From the NCBI GenBank assembly GCA_050330855.1, contig JBHJNL010000063.1, positions 1 to 64,000 of the forward strand: DNA of 64,000 nucleotides. Direction: 5' to 3'. Source of the stretch: RCC1774 sp050330855. Lineage in GTDB: Bacteria > Cyanobacteriota > Cyanobacteriia > Thermosynechococcales > Thermosynechococcaceae. Of the stretch, positions 8,641 to 17,485 are shown one piece after another; position 1 is the first letter of the stretch; every line of letters starts with the position of its first letter. The notes beneath the pieces are model-generated. The model was not told the DNA's origin. It saw nothing but the letters and a program-made list of their open reading frames with translations, and ran no database searches. The translations under genes and the position numbers were made by a program.

Positions 8641-8682
8641 ATCCTAGAAAGAGCAGCATTAATTTTTTGTATCTAAAGTTAC
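8641..8682 (-). promoter_or_regulatory. NtcA-activated glnA promoter
   Basis: On the minus strand GTAACTTTAGATAC (8669-8682) fits GTA-N8-TAC exactly. It is followed by 22 bases and TAGGAT (8641-8646), fitting the TAN3T -10. This is the canonical class II NtcA geometry, predicting activation under nitrogen limitation with transcription starting near 8634. Confidence 0.85.
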
Positions 8683-8736
8683 ATTATTAGCGAATAAAGT
8701 ACGCTGTATCACTAAACCGAGTGGTGGAGGTCTACA

Positions 8737-10338
8737 TCACGATGACGGCTCGGATTTCTTTAATCCCTGTGTGGGAGAGTTTTGTGCTGCGAGCAGTTTC
8801 GTCTGGACGGCAGCTAATTCTTGGTCTCGCTGGTGAACAGCATCGACGAGCTGCTGCAGGACTCGTGCGAGGGTACCTAACTCATCGTTGCGATCGCACA
8901 TTCCATCTAGCTCCAAAGTCTCAGGATCAAATCGATTGCTCTCAACGATCGCTTCCACTGCTGCCGTGAGGGTAAAGATTTGCTCTAACGTATCAATATT
9001 TTCGTCATGGTTACGGGCCAGGGAATCCATCACCTGATTGTAGCGAGTCGCGATATGACCTACCTCTGTAAAGGGTTCTACGGGTACCCGCAAGCTCAGA
9101 TCAGAGGTTTTAGCCTGATAATCCATCACCTCAAACAAATCATAGGTGTCGGTCTTGGCACGATGTTCTGAGATATTCAATCCTGCGATTTCTTCTGCCG
9201 CCGTGACCCGAAGCGTGGTAAACCGATTAACGACTGTTAAAACCAGCCAAGAGAGTCCAAAGGCCCAGGCAAAGCAGATCCCCACCCCCAAAAGCTGCAC
9301 CAAGATTTGACTGCCGCGATTAAGACCCGTTGCGATCGCATCTAACTGACCAAAAAGACCCACACAAAGGGTACCCCAAGCCCCAGCTCCCCCGTGGACC
9401 GCAACGGCATCGACCGCATCATCAATATGCCAGCGGGTTAACCCATAGGAAACAAGAAGTGTAACGGCGGCTCCAGTGCTGCCGACAATGAAAGCCAAAG
9501 GAGTAGAAACCACATGGCAGCAGGCGGTAATCGCCACCAAACCAGCAAGGGTTCCATTAATCAGAAACTCCACTTCTAAAAGGCGATGCTGTATCCAGCT
9601 CAAAATTGCCGCCGTGATCATTCCCGCCACTCCCGCCAGGATCGTATTGAGAATAACGCCGGGCACCTGATCATTGAGCGCTAAGGTACTGCCCCCATTA
9701 AACCCAATCCAGCCGAACCAGAGCAGCAAAGCCCCTAACATCGAAAAGGGCAAATTTGAACCCTGAATTTTGTTTGCGCCCTGCTCAGTAAAGCGGCCCT
9801 GGCGAGCGCCGACGATGGTTAGTGTGGCTAAGCTGACCCAGGCCCCTACGCTATGTACAACCGTAGAACCGGCAAAATCGACAAAGCCTAGATTGCCCAG
9901 CCACCCCCCAGTATTGCCCTCCACGAGACCATTCCAGGCCCAGTGACCAAAGACAGGATAGATTAGACCCGACACTAAACCCGCGATTAGCAGGTAAGCC
10001 GTAAACTTGAGCCGTTCAGCCACTGCGCCCGACACAATCGTCGTCGCAGTGCCACAGAACATACCCTGGAACAGAAAAAATGCCACCAGTTTCGGGCCAG
10101 CCTCTGCCGTCGGGAAAAAACGAGACCCACCCAGCCAACCCGCTTGTGATACCCCGAACATCAGGGCGTAGCCAAACACCCAAAATAGAGCAAACGAAAG
10201 CCCGAAGTCTGCCATGTTTTTGACGGCGACGTTGATACTGTTTTTAGATCGCGTCAGCCCCGACTCGACACACATAAACCCGGCCTGCATTAAAAAGACC
10301 AAGCCAGTGCAGAGCAAAACCCAGAGCAGATCAACCAT
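8737..10338 (-). CDS. amt: Ammonium transporter with C-terminal HAMP-like extension
   Basis: A 533-residue Amt/Rh protein. Residues 1-385 are the multi-helix channel, with the two pore histidines visible in STVVHSVGAW and VAVHGGAGAWG. A conventional Amt would end near residue 390-400. Here about 140 cytoplasmic residues follow, with two HAMP-like pieces: DLSLRVPVEPFTEVGHIATR (about 413-432, helix to 445), and FDPETLELDGMCDRNDELGT (from about 470) followed by a helix to 512. The tail carries no GGDEF, kinase or other output domain. The start codon abuts the stop of the upstream RCK channel, implying translational coupling. Confidence 0.92.
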   Translation of the reverse strand: MVDLLWVLLCTGLVFLMQAGFMCVESGLTRSKNSINVAVKNMADFGLSFALFWVFGYALMFGVSQAGWLGGSRFFPTAEAGPKLVAFFLFQGMFCGTATTIVSGAVAERLKFTAYLLIAGLVSGLIYPVFGHWAWNGLVEGNTGGWLGNLGFVDFAGSTVVHSVGAWVSLATLTIVGARQGRFTEQGANKIQGSNLPFSMLGALLLWFGWIGFNGGSTLALNDQVPGVILNTILAGVAGMITAAILSWIQHRLLEVEFLINGTLAGLVAITACCHVVSTPLAFIVGSTGAAVTLLVSYGLTRWHIDDAVDAVAVHGGAGAWGTLCVGLFGQLDAIATGLNRGSQILVQLLGVGICFAWAFGLSWLVLTVVNRFTTLRVTAAEEIAGLNISEHRAKTDTYDLFEVMDYQAKTSDLSLRVPVEPFTEVGHIATRYNQVMDSLARNHDENIDTLEQIFTLTAAVEAIVESNRFDPETLELDGMCDRNDELGTLARVLQQLVDAVHQRDQELAAVQTKLLAAQNSPTQGLKKSEPSS

Positions 10339-11394
10339 CTAGACGGGGCCTCCTTGATAGCTCAGTTCACTTTGATACTGGTAGCGTTGGGCGAATTTTT
10401 CGATGGCTCCTTGATGACCTAAAAGAATCAAAACATCCCCAACGTTGAGAGATAGAGAGGTGCTGGGGTGGTTAATCGTTTCCCCATCCTGCTGCCGCAG
10501 CGCCACCACAATGAAAGCCCCTTTACTTCGGATTTCGACTTCACCGATGGTTCGACCCAAAAGTCGGGAGTTTTTCTTGACCTCTAGTTCCTCCATCTGC
10601 AGGTCAATCTGAGTGAGTAGCTCATTCAAGGCATGCCGCTCATTGTTTTGAGCCAAAATATCTTGGGCAGTGGGTTGAGTGATTAGGTTAGCAATGCGGT
10701 GGCCGCTAACACTGGACGGCAACACCACGTGATCGGCCCCAGCCAAGCGCAGCTTCTTCTCCGTTGAAACAGATTCACCCCTCGCTAGAATCACTAAATT
10801 TGGGTTTAACTCATGGGCCGTCAAGGTAATAAAGACGTTCGTGGCGTCGTCAGGCAGTACCGTTGCTAAAAACTTAGCCCGCTCAATCCCCACCTCTTGC
10901 AAGAAGACTTCATCGGTCGCACTACCGGTATGCACAAGATAGCCTCTGGACTCTGCCATCGTCACCCGTTCAGGATTGTTATCCAGAATAATGAAGGCTT
11001 GCTTTGCTTCGTCGAGCTGCTGCGCCAAGACTCGACCGATGCGTCCATAACCACAAATAATGACGTGGTGATTGAGTTTGGCGATGATTCGCGATTTTCG
11101 CTGGGTATCTAAAGCTCGATTCAGCTCACCTTCAGTCACCATTTGCACAAAGCCTCCCACGATGTAGACAACAGAAGAGGTACCCGCAACAATTACAAAA
11201 ATAGTAAAGATACGCTCAGCCGACGTATCTAATGGCTCCACTTCCCCGTAGCCCACTCCAAAAATGGTAATCACGACCATATAGACCGCGTCCGAGAAAC
11301 TCCAGCCCAAAGCAATATAGCCAATCACAGAAACGATAATCGTGAGCGCAAACAGTGCGATCCCGGTCTGAATGCGTTGGAAGGCTCTATGCAC
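10339..11394 (-). CDS. Two-TM potassium channel with RCK (TrkA-N/TrkA-C) domains
   Basis: A 351-residue ion channel subunit. TM1 is about residues 10-30. The pore loop carries the selectivity filter GVGYGE (46-51), close to the TVGYGD consensus, and TM2 is about 62-84. A Rossmann RCK domain follows (VIICGYGRIG, 111-120), then a TrkA-C domain (about 265-345). It is expected to conduct K+ in the plasma membrane under nucleotide or ligand gating. It sits between two ammonium transporter genes, with no intergenic base before the second, suggesting a role linked to NH4+/K+ balance. Confidence 0.9.
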   Translation of the reverse strand: MHRAFQRIQTGIALFALTIIVSVIGYIALGWSFSDAVYMVVITIFGVGYGEVEPLDTSAERIFTIFVIVAGTSSVVYIVGGFVQMVTEGELNRALDTQRKSRIIAKLNHHVIICGYGRIGRVLAQQLDEAKQAFIILDNNPERVTMAESRGYLVHTGSATDEVFLQEVGIERAKFLATVLPDDATNVFITLTAHELNPNLVILARGESVSTEKKLRLAGADHVVLPSSVSGHRIANLITQPTAQDILAQNNERHALNELLTQIDLQMEELEVKKNSRLLGRTIGEVEIRSKGAFIVVALRQQDGETINHPSTSLSLNVGDVLILLGHQGAIEKFAQRYQYQSELSYQGGPV

Positions 11395-11564
11395 TCATTC
11401 AATCCCTAGTAAAATGAGATGACAATGTTTAGTGATTGACCTCAATGCTTGAGATAAAAAAATCTCCGAAGCCAACTCAAATAATAGAGCAGCTTCGAAG
11501 AGAGTAGCCGAAATTTTAAATCGATTTTAGGCATTAAAAGCCTTTCAAAATGAAACCTAAGCGA

Positions 11565-13076
11565 CTAATAATTAGTCACACTTGAACCTTTAGGAAAACC
11601 TGAGCTGCCCACCGATAAGGTATCGGCTTCTTTGACAAATCCACTGTATGCTTCCATACCGTGTTCGCTGATATCTAAGCCAATTACCTCTTCTTCTTGA
11701 TGGACTCGAATGCCAAGGGTGACTTTTAATACAGTCCAGGCGATCGCACTGAACACAACGGTAAAGGCTCCAACAGCCACTACACCAATGAGCTGGGTAA
11801 TAAAGCTGCCGGTGCCAAAGATGCCCACGGCCAAGGTGCCCCAAATCCCGCACACAAGGTGAACAGAGGTGGCACCGACGGGGTCGTCAATCTTAATCTT
11901 GTCAAAAAAGGCCACAGAAAAGACAACAATGACGCCTGCTATAGCGCCAATAATAATGGCAGACAGATAATTTACATCCGCACAACCGGCTGTAATACCG
12001 ACCAGTCCAGCTAAGATACCGTTGATGATCATAGACAGGTCAGGCTTACCGTCTTTAAGCCATGCTGTGAACGTCGCAGTGGTACCTCCTGCCGCCGCCG
12101 ACAAGTTGGTCGTCAACGCAATGTAGGGTACATTCGCTGTCGCAGCTAGCTCTGAGCCGGGGTTAAAGCCAAACCAGCCGATCCACAAAATTAAGCAGCC
12201 CAACGTTGCAAAACCCATATTGTGCCCAGGAAGGGCACTGGGTCTGCCGTCTTGATACCGCCCCAGCCTTGGCCCCAACAGTGCCGCACCCACGAGAGCG
12301 GCCCAACCGCCCACGGAGTGAACTACTGTAGAACCGGCAAAGTCAATAAAACCCATATTGCTCAGCCAGCCGCCATCCCAGACCCAGTGCCCGGTAATAG
12401 GGTAGGAAATCGCCACGAGCAACACGCTAAAAATCAGGAACGCGCCAAACTTAATCCGCTCGGCCACTGCACCCGACACAATGGTAGCCGCCGTGGCTGC
12501 AAAGGCAACCTGGAACAAAAACGAAACCGACTCAGGTACGCCCGCAGGATACGCATCATTTCCGTAAGCCGCAGAATCTCCACTAAAGAAGAAGCCATTC
12601 ATACCAAAGAAGGGGGTTCCCCCTGTCCAGGCCCCGGCATCGTCAGCGCCCCCGCCATACATTAAGCCGTAGCCCACGGCCCAATAGGCTAGGGTTGCGA
12701 TTGCAAACACAATTAGGTTTTTCGCTAGAATATTAACGGCATTCTTTTGGCGACAGAACCCGGTCTCTACCATCGCAAACCCAGCATTCATGAAAATGAC
12801 AAGGATGGCAGAAATTAAAATAAACACTGTATCTAGAACAACCTTAAGCTCTTCTAGAGTTGCAGGAGGCTCAAAGCCTTGAGCCGTAACCGCTGTATGA
12901 GTCCCAACCACAAGGAGAGCTGAGAGGGGTATACACGCTAACCAAGGTCGAGATAAGAAGGACAACACCACCTTGACAGGCTCAGGGATTGAAAAAAGAG
13001 GCTGAGCGCTACCTCGAAAATGACTCGTACCATCATGCGACGGCACTTTTCTGGGTTTTGAAAGTTCAGAATTCAT
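11565..13076 (-). CDS. amt: Ammonium transporter, Amt family
   Basis: A 503-residue Amt permease of the usual cyanobacterial Amt1 layout. An N-terminal 80-residue stretch contains a signal-like hydrophobic segment (LACIPLSALLVVGTHTAVTA). Eleven membrane helices follow, with conserved NAGFAMVETGFCRQKN, pore histidines in STVVHSVGGW and TSVHLVCGIWG, and a short C-terminal tail (EEEVIGLDISEHGMEAY). It takes up ammonium or recaptures leaked ammonia. It lies downstream of glnN and upstream of the channel/Amt pair, all on the minus strand. Confidence 0.95.
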   Translation of the reverse strand: MNSELSKPRKVPSHDGTSHFRGSAQPLFSIPEPVKVVLSFLSRPWLACIPLSALLVVGTHTAVTAQGFEPPATLEELKVVLDTVFILISAILVIFMNAGFAMVETGFCRQKNAVNILAKNLIVFAIATLAYWAVGYGLMYGGGADDAGAWTGGTPFFGMNGFFFSGDSAAYGNDAYPAGVPESVSFLFQVAFAATAATIVSGAVAERIKFGAFLIFSVLLVAISYPITGHWVWDGGWLSNMGFIDFAGSTVVHSVGGWAALVGAALLGPRLGRYQDGRPSALPGHNMGFATLGCLILWIGWFGFNPGSELAATANVPYIALTTNLSAAAGGTTATFTAWLKDGKPDLSMIINGILAGLVGITAGCADVNYLSAIIIGAIAGVIVVFSVAFFDKIKIDDPVGATSVHLVCGIWGTLAVGIFGTGSFITQLIGVVAVGAFTVVFSAIAWTVLKVTLGIRVHQEEEVIGLDISEHGMEAYSGFVKEADTLSVGSSGFPKGSSVTNY

Positions 13077-13537
13077 TCTATTTCGTGCAGATATTAAGAA
13101 CTTGAGTCCGCTCCCACGCGAAAACTAAATTTAGATAAGCTTCCTTGTTTTTTCTTCTCATGACTGTAACCTACACTACTTTTTCGGAGAATAAAAATAG
13201 ACGGGTTGCATAAGAAACCTTCTCGAAGGTTTAGAAAATCAAGGATATGCAATTTATTAGTTGTCAGTGGTTGGGTTGGCATGTAAACAAACTCGGCACT
13301 AGCAACACGCCACACAATTTTAGATGCCCCATTCGGAGCTATCCTCGATTACTTTAGTGCTGGCCTAGTCAAGAATAGAAAGTCTGCTCAAAAAGACAAC
13401 GCTGATTCATAAGGAACCAACTTTCAGATACCATCCGTAAGCTGTTACATATGAAACTCATGTCATTCCTAGCAAAGGAAGACATTAAATCTCATTCGTT
13501 AGGAATATAGAGTAGCCTTTCTATTCTTATTCTTTAT
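13077..13537. other. glnN-amt intergenic region
   Basis: About 460 bases without a credible gene. It contains the GTA-N8-TAC match at 13166-13179, and I see no strong terminator for glnN. A short minus-strand reading frame at 13094-13315 has no recognisable features and is not annotated. Confidence 0.5.
13166..13179 (-). promoter_or_regulatory. Candidate NtcA site upstream of amt
   Basis: GTAACCTACACTAC fits GTA-N8-TAC about 90 bases before the amt start. The best -10-like sequence (TATCTA) begins about 27 bases beyond it rather than 22, so the promoter geometry is imperfect. Confidence 0.5.
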
Positions 13538-15709
13538 TTACTTGATGAACAGCATTTCTTGATACTTAGGCAGGGGCCATAGATCGTCTGCAACTTCACC
13601 TTCTAATGCATCTGCATATTCCCGCGTTTCATCCATTAAAGGGCGAATCGTTTTTGCAAAGTATTGCATATGTTCTTCTGTTGAAGAAAAATCTTCTTTG
13701 CTGAGCGCTGCCTCTAGCTTACTAGTGGCTCCGATCATCGCATCGGCAAGACTGGCAATTTTCTTGACACCCTCAGCACCAAATTCGACCCCCATTCCCT
13801 TGAGGCTAGAAATTGTACTTGATAACTCAGATATGTATTTTACGGCAGCAGGATAGATCGTCGTTTTAGCGATGTCAATGACGAGCTTGGCTTCTACCTC
13901 AATTGAAAGTAAATACTGCTCTGCATACACCTCAAAACGGCTTTCTAATTCCACCGGCGAGAGAACCCCTGTTTTTTCAAAGAGTTCTACAATGTACGAT
14001 TCTTTTAAGACGGGTAGAGCATCAGCGGTGGTGGGCAAATTCGCTAACCCTCGCTCTTCGACTGCCATCTTGTGCCATTCTTCAGAATAGCCATTGCCGC
14101 CAAAGACAACCGCGCTATGGTCATCCATGATTTCTTTGAGGATGCCAAAAACAGCGGTATTAACGTCCATCCCTGCTGATAATTTGCTTTCGAGCTTGCT
14201 GGCAATCCAGTCTAAAGAGTCCGTCAAAATTGTATTCATGGCCACTAGGGGGCCAGCTACAGACTGGCTAGAACCTACCGCGCGAAATTCAAACCGATTG
14301 CCGGTAAACGCAAAAGGTGACGTTCTGTTTCTATCGCCAGAGTCTTTCATGAACGTCGGTAACGACTCGACTCCAAAGTCCATAACGCCACCCGGCTTGC
14401 TGCCAGTTACTTCGCCCTTCTGGATTTGCCCAAACACATCTTCTAGTTCAGTACCCAGATAGACCGAGATAATGGCAGGGGGCGCTTCATTCGCACCCAA
14501 TCTATGATCGTTGCTAGCCGTGGCAATCACCGCTCGCAGTAGGGGGCCGTACTTGTGGACGCCGCGAATGACCGCGCCGCAGAAGACCAGAAATTGAATA
14601 TTGTCGTGAGGAGTATCTCCTGGATCGAGTAGGTTGCCCTGGGTTGCATTGCTCACAGACCAGTTGACGTGTTTCCCCGACCCGTTGATGCCCGCAAAGG
14701 GTTTCTCGTGCAACAGACAAACGAAGCCATGCTTTTTGGCCGTGTTTCGTAGAATGGTCATCGTCAACTGCTGGTGATCTGTGGCGGCATCTGCGGCCTC
14801 AAAGAACGGTGCCAGCTCAAATTGCCCTGGAGCCACTTCGTTATGTCTTGTCTTTGCCGGAATGCCCAAGAGATACATTCTGCGCTCAACTTCTTGCATA
14901 AAGACTTGAACGCGCTCAGGTATGGCTCCAAAATAATGGTCATCGAACTGCTGGCCTTTTGCCGGTGCTTTGCCAAATAGAGTTCGGCCCGCTAACAGCA
15001 GATCAGGGCGGCTGTTGGCAAAGGCCGCATCAACCAAAAAGTATTCTTGTTCAGCGCCGCAGCTAGAGTTGACGCGACCGACTTCGCTGTTGCCCAAGAG
15101 CTTAAGCACTTTGGTGGCCGCTTTATTCATAGCGCTATTCGAGCGCAATAGCGGAATTTTTTTATCTAGTGCTTCTCCGGTCCAAGACACAAAGACAGTA
15201 GGAATGCAGAGGGTAACGCCATTGTCGGTTTCCATGACATAGGCGGGGCTGGTGACATCCCAGGCAGTGTAGCCTCTAGCTTCAAAGGTCGAACGAATGC
15301 CGCCATTGGGGAATGAAGAACCATCGGGTTCGCCCTTGATCAGCGTCTTACCCGAAAACTCTGAGATGACTGTGCCATCGCTTTGGACAGAGATAAAGCC
15401 ATCATGCTTTTCTGCCGTCGCATTAGTCATGGGATAAAAAACGTGGGCGTAGTAGAGTGCACCTTTAGATATCGCCCAGTCTTTCATCGCTAGCGCGACG
15501 ACATCAGCCACTTCAGGATCAAGCTTGGCATCCGATAATATGGTCTCTTTTAGAGATTTATATACGGCTTTGGGGAGACAGCCGTGCATTTTGTTGAGGC
15601 TAAATACGTCTGCTGCCCACAGTTCTTCCAGGGCTGCTGCTGGCTTCACCGCGATGGGTTCTCGATGTGTCACTTGATAGACGGCTTGCGCCCTTGGCTC
15701 GTATCCCAT
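13538..15709 (-). CDS. glnN: Glutamine synthetase type III
   Basis: A 723-residue GSIII, the large hexameric glutamine synthetase class that many cyanobacteria induce during nitrogen starvation. Signatures include SSCGAEQEYFLVDAAF, KTRHNEVAPGQFELAPFFE, LLHEKPFAGINGSGKHVNWS and NRTSPFAFTGNRFEFRAVGS, with the C-terminal helical region typical of GSIII. Length is as expected for the family. An NtcA class II promoter precedes it. With glnA it gives this organism two glutamine synthetases of different families at one locus. Confidence 0.97.
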   Translation of the reverse strand: MGYEPRAQAVYQVTHREPIAVKPAAALEELWAADVFSLNKMHGCLPKAVYKSLKETILSDAKLDPEVADVVALAMKDWAISKGALYYAHVFYPMTNATAEKHDGFISVQSDGTVISEFSGKTLIKGEPDGSSFPNGGIRSTFEARGYTAWDVTSPAYVMETDNGVTLCIPTVFVSWTGEALDKKIPLLRSNSAMNKAATKVLKLLGNSEVGRVNSSCGAEQEYFLVDAAFANSRPDLLLAGRTLFGKAPAKGQQFDDHYFGAIPERVQVFMQEVERRMYLLGIPAKTRHNEVAPGQFELAPFFEAADAATDHQQLTMTILRNTAKKHGFVCLLHEKPFAGINGSGKHVNWSVSNATQGNLLDPGDTPHDNIQFLVFCGAVIRGVHKYGPLLRAVIATASNDHRLGANEAPPAIISVYLGTELEDVFGQIQKGEVTGSKPGGVMDFGVESLPTFMKDSGDRNRTSPFAFTGNRFEFRAVGSSQSVAGPLVAMNTILTDSLDWIASKLESKLSAGMDVNTAVFGILKEIMDDHSAVVFGGNGYSEEWHKMAVEERGLANLPTTADALPVLKESYIVELFEKTGVLSPVELESRFEVYAEQYLLSIEVEAKLVIDIAKTTIYPAAVKYISELSSTISSLKGMGVEFGAEGVKKIASLADAMIGATSKLEAALSKEDFSSTEEHMQYFAKTIRPLMDETREYADALEGEVADDLWPLPKYQEMLFIK

Positions 15710-15742
15710 GGCAGTCGTTCCTTCGATAGATTGATTTTCAGA

Positions 15743-15784
15743 ATGTTACAGGGTTGCGATTCAAGTAAATGTAAAATATGTAAC
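15743..15784 (-). promoter_or_regulatory. NtcA-activated glnN promoter
   Basis: On the minus strand GTTACATATTTTAC (15771-15784) matches GTA-N8-TAC with one mismatch. Exactly 22 bases later TAACAT (15743-15748) fits TAN3T. The geometry equals that of the glnA promoter. Confidence 0.75.
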
Positions 15785-15870
15785 GGTATGACCTAAATCT
15801 GTATAACTCAGGTCTGAGTTTGACTCCATTCGATTAAGGGGCTGGCAGATAAGGTATTTGCCGTAAATGT

Positions 15871-16755
15871 TCAAAATACGTTGGGCACAAAGCTTTGCAT
15901 TGACATAGGCGGTCTGACATAATCCATTGCTTCTTGGCGAGGCGGCAGTTTAATGGGATCGGGTGTTAAATCTTCGTAGGGCACCATACTTAAAAAATGA
16001 CTGATGCAGTTCAGCCGCGCTCGTCTTTTATCGTCTGCTTCAACCACATGCCAAGGGGCACGGGTGGTATCGGTGGCCGCAAACATATCATCCTTAGCCT
16101 TGGAATATTCTACCCAGCGGGCGCGGGCTTCTAAATCCATGGGGCTGAGTTTCCAGCGTTTGGTGGGATCGGTTAGCCGGTCTTTGAACCGTATCTCTTG
16201 CTGCTCGTTGCTAACGGAGAACCAGTATTTGATCAAAATGATGCCCGCTCGCTGTAGCATATGCTCAAATTCAGGGCAGGAGCGCAGAAACTCAACATAT
16301 TCTTCGTGGGTGCAGAACCCCATCACTCGTTCAACCCCAGCTCGGTTATACCAACTGCGATCGAACAAGACAATCTCTCCGGCAGCTGGCAAATGGGCAG
16401 CGTAGCGCTGAAAGTACCACTGGGTCTTCTCTTTGTCGGAGGGTGTCCCTAGAGCTGCCACTCGGCAGATGCGAGGGCTGAGACACTCAGTAATTCGCTT
16501 AATTGCGCCCCCTTTGCCGGCGGCATCTCGACCCTCAAACAGGGCGACAACTTTCAAGCCTTTATGCTTAACCCACTCCTGCAGTTTGACAAGTTCAATC
16601 TGAAGGTTCCTTAATTCTTCTTCATAAACATCCTTCTTCAGCCTCCGCTGAGACTTGGTTTTCTTGTCTGAAGATTTCTCCTTTTCCGTATCTAGCATCT
16701 TGCCATTTGCTGCAGAGCGGTCTATCAGTTTGTCTTTAGTTTTTCCTTTAGCCAT
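15871..16755 (-). CDS. ppk2: Polyphosphate kinase 2
   Basis: A 294-residue PPK2-family enzyme transferring phosphate between polyphosphate and nucleotides. The Walker A segment is EGRDAAGKGGAIKRITE (about residues 66-82). The Walker B region is FDRSWYNRAGVERVMGF, followed by the lid region (RFKDRLTDPTKRWKLSPMD) and WHVVEADDKRRARLN. A lysine-rich tail (residues 1-40) precedes the core. The ATG at 16755 is preferred over a TTG eight codons upstream. It lies upstream of glnN on the same strand; a 26-base palindrome lies before it. Confidence 0.93.
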   Translation of the reverse strand: MAKGKTKDKLIDRSAANGKMLDTEKEKSSDKKTKSQRRLKKDVYEEELRNLQIELVKLQEWVKHKGLKVVALFEGRDAAGKGGAIKRITECLSPRICRVAALGTPSDKEKTQWYFQRYAAHLPAAGEIVLFDRSWYNRAGVERVMGFCTHEEYVEFLRSCPEFEHMLQRAGIILIKYWFSVSNEQQEIRFKDRLTDPTKRWKLSPMDLEARARWVEYSKAKDDMFAATDTTRAPWHVVEADDKRRARLNCISHFLSMVPYEDLTPDPIKLPPRQEAMDYVRPPMSMQSFVPNVF

Positions 16756-16791
16756 AGTGAGTAAATATTGCTTGTACAAAGGAATATATAC

Positions 16792-16817
16792 ATGGAACAG
16801 TTAATTAACTGTTCCAT
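16792..16817. repeat. 26-base perfect palindrome upstream of ppk2
   Basis: ATGGAACAGTTAA and its exact reverse complement abut with no spacer, 37 bases before the ppk2 ATG and downstream of the DUF3067 gene. No T tract follows on either strand, so an operator is at least as likely as a terminator. Confidence 0.6.
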
Positions 16818-16878
16818 CTAATACAGAACGCTACAGCCATGATGTCTCGGCGCAATGGAGTGGGGCAATCTAAAATTG

Positions 16879-17187
16879 TTACACCATCCACTCCGAGGCT
16901 CGTCCGCCTAGCTCAACGGGGATGCTCACTGCTTTACCGAGACGGGGTCGCTCCTTTGTGGTTTCAATGAAGTCTGTGATCTGTTGGGCTGCGCCCCAGC
17001 CTTTGATATAGGTTGCAATAGCATCTAAATGCTCTTGATACTCTGGCTCTGTAATGGGGAAAGATGCCTGCTCTAGGTAGCGCCACATCACTTGCACAAA
17101 GACCTTGCCTTGGGTGCGCCGCAGTTGAACATCGTAGGAGCGTCCCCACTTTGCAAGTAGTAACTGGTGTAACTCTAGGCCAGTCAT
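16879..17187 (-). CDS. DUF3067 family protein
   Basis: A 102-residue protein conserved in cyanobacteria and plastid lineages. It opens MTGLELHQLLLAKWGRSYDVQL, continues KVFVQVMWRYLEQASFP and ends with a basic GRASEWMV tail. It has no membrane segment and no metal motif. Its function is not established to my knowledge. It is divergent from petC with about 300 bases between, the only visible link to photosynthesis. Confidence 0.82.
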   Translation of the reverse strand: MTGLELHQLLLAKWGRSYDVQLRRTQGKVFVQVMWRYLEQASFPITEPEYQEHLDAIATYIKGWGAAQQITDFIETTKERPRLGKAVSIPVELGGRASEWMV

Positions 17188-17274
17188 GGGTGTTTACCTG
17201 TCCATCCTAACCCTGTCTCTTTACAGGCTATACCAGAAATCGATGGGATGGGAGAAGCGAATCGCCAGACCAAA

Positions 17275-17303
17275 TTGACACAATTTCAAGATTCCAGTGG
17301 AAT
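17275..17303 (+). promoter_or_regulatory. Candidate petCA promoter
   Basis: TTGACA (17275-17280), a 17-base spacer and TGGAAT (17298-17303) lie about 180 bases before petC. The -35 is perfect and the -10 is weak (4 of 6). A small minus-strand reading frame in this region (17221-17487) shows no protein features. Confidence 0.35.
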
Positions 17304-17485
17304 TGAGACTCAACAAATGGGATAATGATGTCAAGAAATGTAATGATTCCTCTTGATTTTTGGTTGTGACACGTCTGACTTCAGCATTGCTCCCGGTGGC
17401 AACACCGCCAGCCTTTGACGTCAACGCACAAGCATCAGGGAACCGTGCAAGGCTGTTGATACCCACATTAAGATCATCGTAAATC

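Noticed and set aside
11395..11564. NtcA site before the channel gene
   Set aside because: I scanned this gap for GTA-N8-TAC and found none, so an independent NtcA promoter for the channel/Amt pair is not supported.
12222..12665. Plus-strand reading frame of 147 codons inside amt
   Set aside because: It is antisense to a clear ammonium transporter, with proline/arginine-rich composition typical of a complementary frame.
13094..13315. Minus-strand reading frame of 73 codons in the glnN-amt gap
   Set aside because: No recognisable features; it overlaps the candidate NtcA site.
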